A stretch of 64,000 bases of DNA from the NCBI RefSeq assembly GCF_003003055.1, contig NZ_PVTV01000013.1, positions 186,001 to 250,000 on the forward strand. Reading direction: 5' to 3'. The position numbers and the translations under genes are program-made. This document shows, one piece after another, positions 59,406 to 64,000 of the stretch. The notes under the pieces are model-generated. The model was not told the origin of the DNA. It searched no databases and worked only from the letters and a program-made list of their open reading frames with translations. This stretch comes from Jezberella montanilacus. Lineage in GTDB: Bacteria; Pseudomonadota; Gammaproteobacteria; Burkholderiales; Burkholderiaceae_B. Position 1 is the first letter of the stretch. Every line of letters begins with the position of its first letter.

Positions 59406-60146
59406 TTAGGATAGCTTGATACCTTCATGCAGAGCCGTTAAGCCTGCAGACAAGTTGAAGTAATTGACCCGACTCAACCCGGCTTGCTCAAGCATCGCTT
59501 TGAGCGTTTGTTGATCAGGATGCATACGAATCGATTCAGCTAAATAGCGATAGCTCTCACTGTCTTTGGCTACTTTTTCGCCGAGCCACGGTAAAACCTT
59601 GAACGAATACCAGTCATAAAGCGGCGCTAACGGTTTCGCCACCTGTGAGAACTCGAGCACCAGCAACTTACCGCCCGGTGCCAAGACTCGAGCCATCTCT
59701 GCTAACGCTACCTCTTTATGCGTCATATTGCGAAGACCAAACGCTACGCTGACGCAATCGAAGTATCCGTCTGGGAAAGGCAGTTTTTCGGCATCGCACA
59801 CCGCGACAGGTAAAAGTACACCTTCGTCAGTCAGGCGATCTCGCCCCACACTCAACATTGAATCGTTAATGTCAGTCAACCAGACTTCGCCTGTTGGCCC
59901 TGCCGCCTTTGCAAAGGCGCGCGCGAGATCACCGGTACCACCTGCAATGTCGAGCACCTTCATACCGGGCCGAATCCCTGCACGAGCAACCGTAAAGGCT
60001 TTCCAGACCCGATGCAAACCAGCTGACATGAGATCGTTCATGACGTCGTAGCGCTGAGCAACCGAATGAAAAACCTTGGCCACTTTGCGTGCTTTTTCGG
60101 ATTCGTCTACGGTTTGGTAACCGAAATGAGTTTGATGTTCAGGCAT
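59406..60146 (-). CDS. ubiE: Ubiquinone/menaquinone C-methyltransferase UbiE
   Basis: A 246-residue SAM methyltransferase for the C-methylation step of ubiquinone. It contains [17 protein letters not shown], the SAM loop [22 protein letters not shown] and [10 protein letters not shown]. It is the first gene of the ubi cluster, divergent from phoB with a 184-bp gap that carries the Pho box. Confidence 0.96.
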   Translation of the reverse strand: MPEHQTHFGYQTVDESEKARKVAKVFHSVAQRYDVMNDLMSAGLHRVWKAFTVARAGIRPGMKVLDIAGGTGDLARAFAKAAGPTGEVWLTDINDSMLSVGRDRLTDEGVLLPVAVCDAEKLPFPDGYFDCVSVAFGLRNMTHKEVALAEMARVLAPGGKLLVLEFSQVAKPLAPLYDWYSFKVLPWLGEKVAKDSESYRYLAESIRMHPDQQTLKAMLEQAGLSRVNYFNLSAGLTALHEGIKLS

Positions 60147-60251
60147 GAGCTGTGATTTGGCTAATTTGGGCAGTTTGGCTAGAAGTTAAGTACCTATTAT
60201 CGCAGGTTGCCATTCGCAAAAGCCCTGTTAATAACCTTGCGAACCAACTCA

Positions 60252-60285
60252 ATGTCATAAACATGTCACATAATAGCCATACTAT
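60252..60285 (+). promoter_or_regulatory. Pho box and promoter of phoBR
   Basis: ATGTCATAAACATGTCAC (60252-60269) matches 15 of 18 positions of the PhoB-binding consensus. TACTAT (60280-60285) lies ten bases after it, the spacing used when the Pho box replaces the -35 element. Autoactivation of phoBR under phosphate starvation is predicted. Confidence 0.8.
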
Positions 60286-60330
60286 CGACATGCTGTTGAC
60301 ACTTAACCCCGAAATTCGAGCAGAAAACCC

Positions 60331-61029
60331 ATGTCTAGCACCATCTTAGTCGTAGAAGACGAGCCCGCCATTCAGGAACTGATCGCCGTCAATCTGTCAT
60401 TCGCGGGCCATAAGGTCTTGAGGGCATTTGATGCGCCCCAGGCTGAAACGCTCATCGGCGCTGAATTACCCGATCTGATTTTGCTCGACTGGATGCTGCC
60501 CGGTGCATCGGGACTCGCCCTCGCACGCAAATTACGCAATGAAGATCGAACCAAGATGGTCCCTGTCATCATGTTGACGGCCAAAGGATCTGAGCAGGAT
60601 AAAGTGGACGGTCTGGAAGCAGGTGCGGATGACTACATCACCAAGCCATTTTCGCCGAAAGAACTGATGGCCAGGATCAAAGCTGTCCTTCGTCGTCGCG
60701 CGCCGCAATTGACAGATGATTTAATTGAAGCGGGCGGCTTGCGTTTAGACCCAGTATCCCATCGCCTGGCCGGTGGCGGGCAACCGCTGAATATCGGCCC
60801 CACCGAATTCCGGCTGCTGCATTTCTTCATGACACACCAAGAACGCGTTTTCTCGCGCGGCCAATTATTGGATCAAGTTTGGGGTGATCACGTGTTTGTT
60901 GAAGAACGAACCGTTGATGTGCATATTCGCCGTTTGCGCAAGGCACTAGAGCCAACTGGGCACGACATTCATGTCGAAACCGTGCGAGGCAGTGGTTATC
61001 GCTTTACCACCCAGGTCTCGCGGGTATAA
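60331..61029 (+). CDS. phoB: Phosphate regulon response regulator PhoB
   Basis: A 232-residue OmpR-class regulator: receiver with acidic pair VVEDEP, phospho-acceptor Asp53 (LLDWMLPG), Lys104 (TKPFSPKEL), and a winged-helix DNA-binding domain with IRRLRKAL and VRGSGYRF. It controls phosphate acquisition genes. It starts an operon with phoR 30 bp downstream. Confidence 0.95.
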   Translation: MSSTILVVEDEPAIQELIAVNLSFAGHKVLRAFDAPQAETLIGAELPDLILLDWMLPGASGLALARKLRNEDRTKMVPVIMLTAKGSEQDKVDGLEAGADDYITKPFSPKELMARIKAVLRRRAPQLTDDLIEAGGLRLDPVSHRLAGGGQPLNIGPTEFRLLHFFMTHQERVFSRGQLLDQVWGDHVFVEERTVDVHIRRLRKALEPTGHDIHVETVRGSGYRFTTQVSRV

Positions 61030-61059
61030 CAAACCAATCAGTGACGCGACAATGACACC

Positions 61060-62397
61060 ATGAGATGGCCTTATCACTTGATCGTGGTCGCGTTTTTTTC
61101 GGGACTGGCAGAGCTCACTCAATACCTCTGGCAGCTATCGCTGGGCTGGTGGGTGCTTACCTTGAGCTGTGGCCTGGCGTTGGCGTCAAACGCCAAGTAC
61201 AAAAAACGGCTTGAGCTCTGGATAAAGGAGTCGAATGGTGAGCGTCCCAGTCACTTAGGCCCCTTCGAATCACTCAGCCTGGACATTCACACAGAAAGAA
61301 AATCGCACGATTCTGCGCTAAGCGAAGCATATGAGACCAACGATGCCATCATGGCTGCTGCCCAAGCCTTGCCCATCGGGATCGTTACGATGGACAAAGA
61401 TTTTCAAATTACGTGGGCTAACCAGACTGCTGAGGCGCTTCTGCATTTGAGGTTGCAGCAGGATCGCGGACATAGTTTGCTTAATTTATTGCGATCACCC
61501 GCGTTTGCGTCCTATGCCAATGCGCATGAGTGGGCAGAACCAGCGATTGTAAAAATTACTCGGGGTGGCCAAAGTCACAGCATCATGCTCAGACTGGTTA
61601 AATACTTGCGAGACCAGTATTTACTGATTGCCCGTGATCTCACTCAAATTGAAAAACTTGAAACGACGCGAAAAGATTTCGTTGCCAATGTATCGCATGA
61701 GCTCAGAACTCCCCTCACCGTCCTGACAGGTTTTGTCGAAACGTTAAAGGATGCCCCCGCCGACGCGCTGACGGCTGAACAGCGCGAGCAGTACTTCAAT
61801 ATGATGTATCAGCAGGCTCAGCGTATGGAAGCGCTGGTATCAGACCTTTTGACACTATCCAACATTGAGACCTCACCAAGCGCGGCGTTCGCGAAGGTGG
61901 ATATGGATGCGCTGATCGAGCAAGAACGCCAACAAATCGAGGCACTGTCTGCGAAGCGCCATCGACTCGAGTGGGACATCACACCTGACTTGCATGTTTA
62001 TGGCGACCGGGCAGAACTGGCGTCGGCCTTATTGAATCTGATGACCAATGCGGTTCGCTACACGCCGGCTGATGGTCTAATAAAAATCCGCTGGGCGCCC
62101 GAAATCGATGGCGGCGCAAAATTTAGCGTAATAGACAACGGCATTGGCATCGCGTCCGAACATATCCCGCGTTTGAGTGAACGCTTCTATCGAGTGGATC
62201 GTGGTCGATCCAGAGAAGTGGGGGGTACGGGTTTGGGTCTCGCGATTGCAAAACATATCGCCCTGCGCCATGAAACTGCTCTCGATATCCAAAGCAAACT
62301 TGGGCAAGGCAGCACCTTCAGTCTGATTTTTCCGCCAGAAAGACTTGTCAGCACCGACACAAGCAAGGCAAGCGAGGAAACGGTTTCAGCCTCCTGA
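61060..62397 (+). CDS. phoR: Phosphate regulon sensor kinase PhoR
   Basis: A 445-residue sensor kinase with two N-terminal helices (about 5-42), a PAS domain (PIGIVTMDKDFQITWANQTA, from 105) and the phospho-acceptor His213 in VSHELRTP. The ATPase domain shows NLMTNAVRYTP, DNGIGI and GGTGLGLAI. It phosphorylates PhoB when phosphate is low. pstSCAB-phoU is not in the window. Confidence 0.94.
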   Translation: MRWPYHLIVVAFFSGLAELTQYLWQLSLGWWVLTLSCGLALASNAKYKKRLELWIKESNGERPSHLGPFESLSLDIHTERKSHDSALSEAYETNDAIMAAAQALPIGIVTMDKDFQITWANQTAEALLHLRLQQDRGHSLLNLLRSPAFASYANAHEWAEPAIVKITRGGQSHSIMLRLVKYLRDQYLLIARDLTQIEKLETTRKDFVANVSHELRTPLTVLTGFVETLKDAPADALTAEQREQYFNMMYQQAQRMEALVSDLLTLSNIETSPSAAFAKVDMDALIEQERQQIEALSAKRHRLEWDITPDLHVYGDRAELASALLNLMTNAVRYTPADGLIKIRWAPEIDGGAKFSVIDNGIGIASEHIPRLSERFYRVDRGRSREVGGTGLGLAIAKHIALRHETALDIQSKLGQGSTFSLIFPPERLVSTDTSKASEETVSAS

Positions 62398-62448
62398 CAA
62401 AAAGGATAAACTTCCGAGATATCGCTTCAACCACTCAGGAGATTATCA

Positions 62449-62880
62449 ATGAGCGCTCAAACAGCTATGCCGCCGTTTCACCTTGCTTTCCCGGTTCGTG
62501 ATCTGGAAGAAGCTCGTCGCTTCTATGCCGGCGTACTAGGCTGTGGCGAAGGCAGAAGCTCCTCTGAGTGGATTGACTTCGATTTTTATGGTCATCAGAT
62601 CGTCGCCCATCTTTCACCTGAAGAATGCGGTCATAAACAAACGAGTGCCGTTGACTCGCACAACGTACCTGTTCGTCATTTTGGTGCAGTCTTATCGATC
62701 CCTGAATGGGAAGTAATGGCTGACAAGCTTCGTGCGATTGGTACGAAATTCATTATCGAACCTTATATCCGGTTTAAAGGTGAAGTGGGTGAGCAAGCGA
62801 CCATGTTTTTTCTGGATCCGTCAGGCAATGCCATCGAGTTCAAAGCCTTTAAGAACATGGAGTCCCTGTTTGCCAAATAA
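62449..62880 (+). CDS. VOC-family (glyoxalase-like) protein
   Basis: A 143-residue protein with the vicinal-oxygen-chelate fold: FHLAFPVRDLEEARRFYAGV, a histidine in YGHQIVAHLSP, and the terminal metal-binding Glu in DPSGNAIEFKAF. The family covers glyoxalases, dioxygenases and resistance proteins. Nothing nearby identifies its substrate. It precedes pxpB by nine bases and may share its transcript. Confidence 0.85.
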   Translation: MSAQTAMPPFHLAFPVRDLEEARRFYAGVLGCGEGRSSSEWIDFDFYGHQIVAHLSPEECGHKQTSAVDSHNVPVRHFGAVLSIPEWEVMADKLRAIGTKFIIEPYIRFKGEVGEQATMFFLDPSGNAIEFKAFKNMESLFAK

Positions 62881-62889
62881 GGCAGCTTG

Positions 62890-63669
62890 ATGACACAGCC
62901 AGCGCATAAAAACATAGTGCTCCTGCACCCCAGCTATCAAATTCGAGCACAGGGTGATCGTTGCCTCAGCATCGATTTCGGAGACAGCATTAGTGCTGAA
63001 ACAGGGCGTATCTGTCTGAGTGCTGCGGCAAGCTTTCGGCACGCTGCCTTAGCTGGGGTGATTGATATCACCCCCTCCTTTAATTCAGTTGCCCTGCACT
63101 ACTTGCCGTTTGCGCATCCAGCAAGCTCGGGTTCGACAGATCCACAGACGTTCGAGGTGATTTCTTTCGAGTCGCTGTCACGCAAGGTATCCGCCTTAAT
63201 CGACGCTGGCTTGCCTGAGATCGGTCAACTTGCCCGAACCGTAGAGATCCCCGTTTGCTACGGCGGTGAATATGGGCCTGACCTGTCCTTCGTTGCCAGT
63301 CAGACCGGTCTGACCGAAACACAAGTCATTGAGCGTCATTCAAACAGCGACGTCATGGTGTTTACACTCGGCTTTGCGCCAGGCCTACCCTATATTGGTG
63401 TGCACGATCCGATTTTTGCTATCCCAAGGCGAGACACCCCGCGCACAGCAGTTCCTGCAGGGTCAGTCGCTGTTGCCAATCGACAGAGCACGATTTACCC
63501 GAATCTGCTGCCGGGTGGGTGGCATATTCTCGGCGCTACACCGCTCGCGATGTTTGCTGTTGACCGAGCACCTCCGTCGCGACTCATGCCTGGTGATTCG
63601 GTCAAATTTGTGCCAATCACTGAGACTCAATTCGATGAAATGCGGAAGACACAGGGGTTGCCGTTGTGA
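62890..63669 (+). CDS. pxpB: 5-oxoprolinase subunit PxpB (KipI-like)
   Basis: A 259-residue subunit of the ATP-dependent 5-oxoprolinase that removes pyroglutamate. It contains VIDITPSFNSVALHY, the conserved FTLGFAPGLPYIG, IPRRDTPRTAVPAGSVAVAN and GGWHILGATP. The ATG at 62890 is used rather than the TTG three bases earlier. It runs directly into pxpC. Confidence 0.92.
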   Translation: MTQPAHKNIVLLHPSYQIRAQGDRCLSIDFGDSISAETGRICLSAAASFRHAALAGVIDITPSFNSVALHYLPFAHPASSGSTDPQTFEVISFESLSRKVSALIDAGLPEIGQLARTVEIPVCYGGEYGPDLSFVASQTGLTETQVIERHSNSDVMVFTLGFAPGLPYIGVHDPIFAIPRRDTPRTAVPAGSVAVANRQSTIYPNLLPGGWHILGATPLAMFAVDRAPPSRLMPGDSVKFVPITETQFDEMRKTQGLPL

Positions 63670-63671
63670 CG

Positions 63672-64000
63672 ATGCATTTCATCAAGCCAGGGATGTTATC
63701 GACCTTTCAAGACATGGGTCGAATCGGCTTTCAGCACCTGGGGGTGCCGACGGCTGGTCCCATGGACAGGCGATCGCATCAGTTGGCGAATCTTCTGGTT
63801 GGCAATCCAGTCTCTCTGGCAAGCCTGGAAATGACGCTGACTGGCCCGACTATCGATTTCTCAAGCGCCTGCTGTATTGCAATCGCTGGGGCAGATTTAA
63901 GCCCAAAGATCAACGACGAACCTGCTGCAATGAATCGGCCCCTGATTCTGCGCGAGGGTGACCGGTTGTCTTTCGGGGCCAGAGTGCGGGGCGCGAGAGC
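63672..64000 (+). CDS. pxpC: 5-oxoprolinase subunit PxpC (KipA-like), N-terminal part
   Basis: The first 109 codons of a biotin-dependent carboxylase-like subunit, cut by the right edge. FIKPGMLSTFQDMGRIGFQH, GVPTAGPMDRRSHQLAN and LEMTLTGPTIDF are typical. A GTG at 63666 overlapping the pxpB stop is an alternative start. pxpA is expected beyond the window. Confidence 0.92.
   Translation, partial: MHFIKPGMLSTFQDMGRIGFQHLGVPTAGPMDRRSHQLANLLVGNPVSLASLEMTLTGPTIDFSSACCIAIAGADLSPKINDEPAAMNRPLILREGDRLSFGARVRGAR

Overview
This is chromosomal DNA from a betaproteobacterium, most likely Burkholderiales near Alcaligenaceae. The clues are two Bug/TctC-type extracytoplasmic binding proteins, the rplU-rpmA-obgE-proB block, the ubiE-Tim44-ubiJ-ubiB order, PEP carboxylase, and a one-piece cobalamin-dependent MetH. 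Coding density is high. I see no rRNA, tRNA, CRISPR array, insertion sequence or prophage. The only gene-free stretch over 300 bp (about 51680-52074) holds a cobalamin riboswitch.

Layout. 1-4.9 kb: start of a metal-type RND efflux adaptor with a CopR/CusR-like operator, ubiX, an ABC-2 exporter pair, a binding-protein-like gene without a signal peptide, and an alpha-hydroxy-acid oxidase. 4.9-9.5 kb: a long CoA-transferase, a sulfite dehydrogenase pair (sorAB), a dienelactone hydrolase, a cupin and a small coiled-coil membrane protein. 9.5-16.4 kb: a one-directional catabolic and uptake cluster (SDR, HPVNPP-type 3-hydroxyacyl dehydrogenase, BKACE cleavage enzyme, Bug protein, TRAP DctQ-DctM, second Bug protein). 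16.5-22.9 kb: ppc, facing a haem module hmuR-hmuS behind a striking palindromic operator. 22.9-29.5 kb: CoA-transferase plus acyl-CoA dehydrogenase, an FAH-family hydrolase, two tandem serine hydrolases and a GST. 29.6-34 kb: a small unknown gene, ispB, and rplU-rpmA-obgE-proB. 34-41 kb: TPP riboswitch-thiC, an acyltransferase and metH. 41-46.4 kb: a TonB-dependent receptor of unknown substrate divergent from exbB-exbD-exbD-tonB. 46.4-52 kb: cobalamin riboswitch-btuB-btuF-btuC-btuD-cobO. 52-55.9 kb: thiG-thiD, pcm, and rfaE2 with a diiron ferritin-like gene. 55.9-60.1 kb: ubiE-Tim44-ubiJ-ubiB. 60.2-64 kb: Pho box-phoB-phoR, a VOC protein, and pxpB-pxpC running off the edge.

How the genes work together. 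Three TonB-dependent receptors (haem, cobalamin, unknown) can draw on the single TonB/ExbB/ExbD set encoded between two of them. Imported B12 would be adenosylated by CobO and used, as methylcobalamin, by MetH; no corrin-ring synthesis genes are visible here. Thiamine genes are split between a riboswitch-controlled thiC and an apparently uncontrolled thiG-thiD. Five ubiquinone-related genes (ispB, ubiX, ubiE, ubiJ, ubiB) lie in the window. The most unusual element is the 9.5-16.4 kb cluster, where TRAP permeases sit directly beside Bug/TctC binding proteins and no DctP gene is visible.
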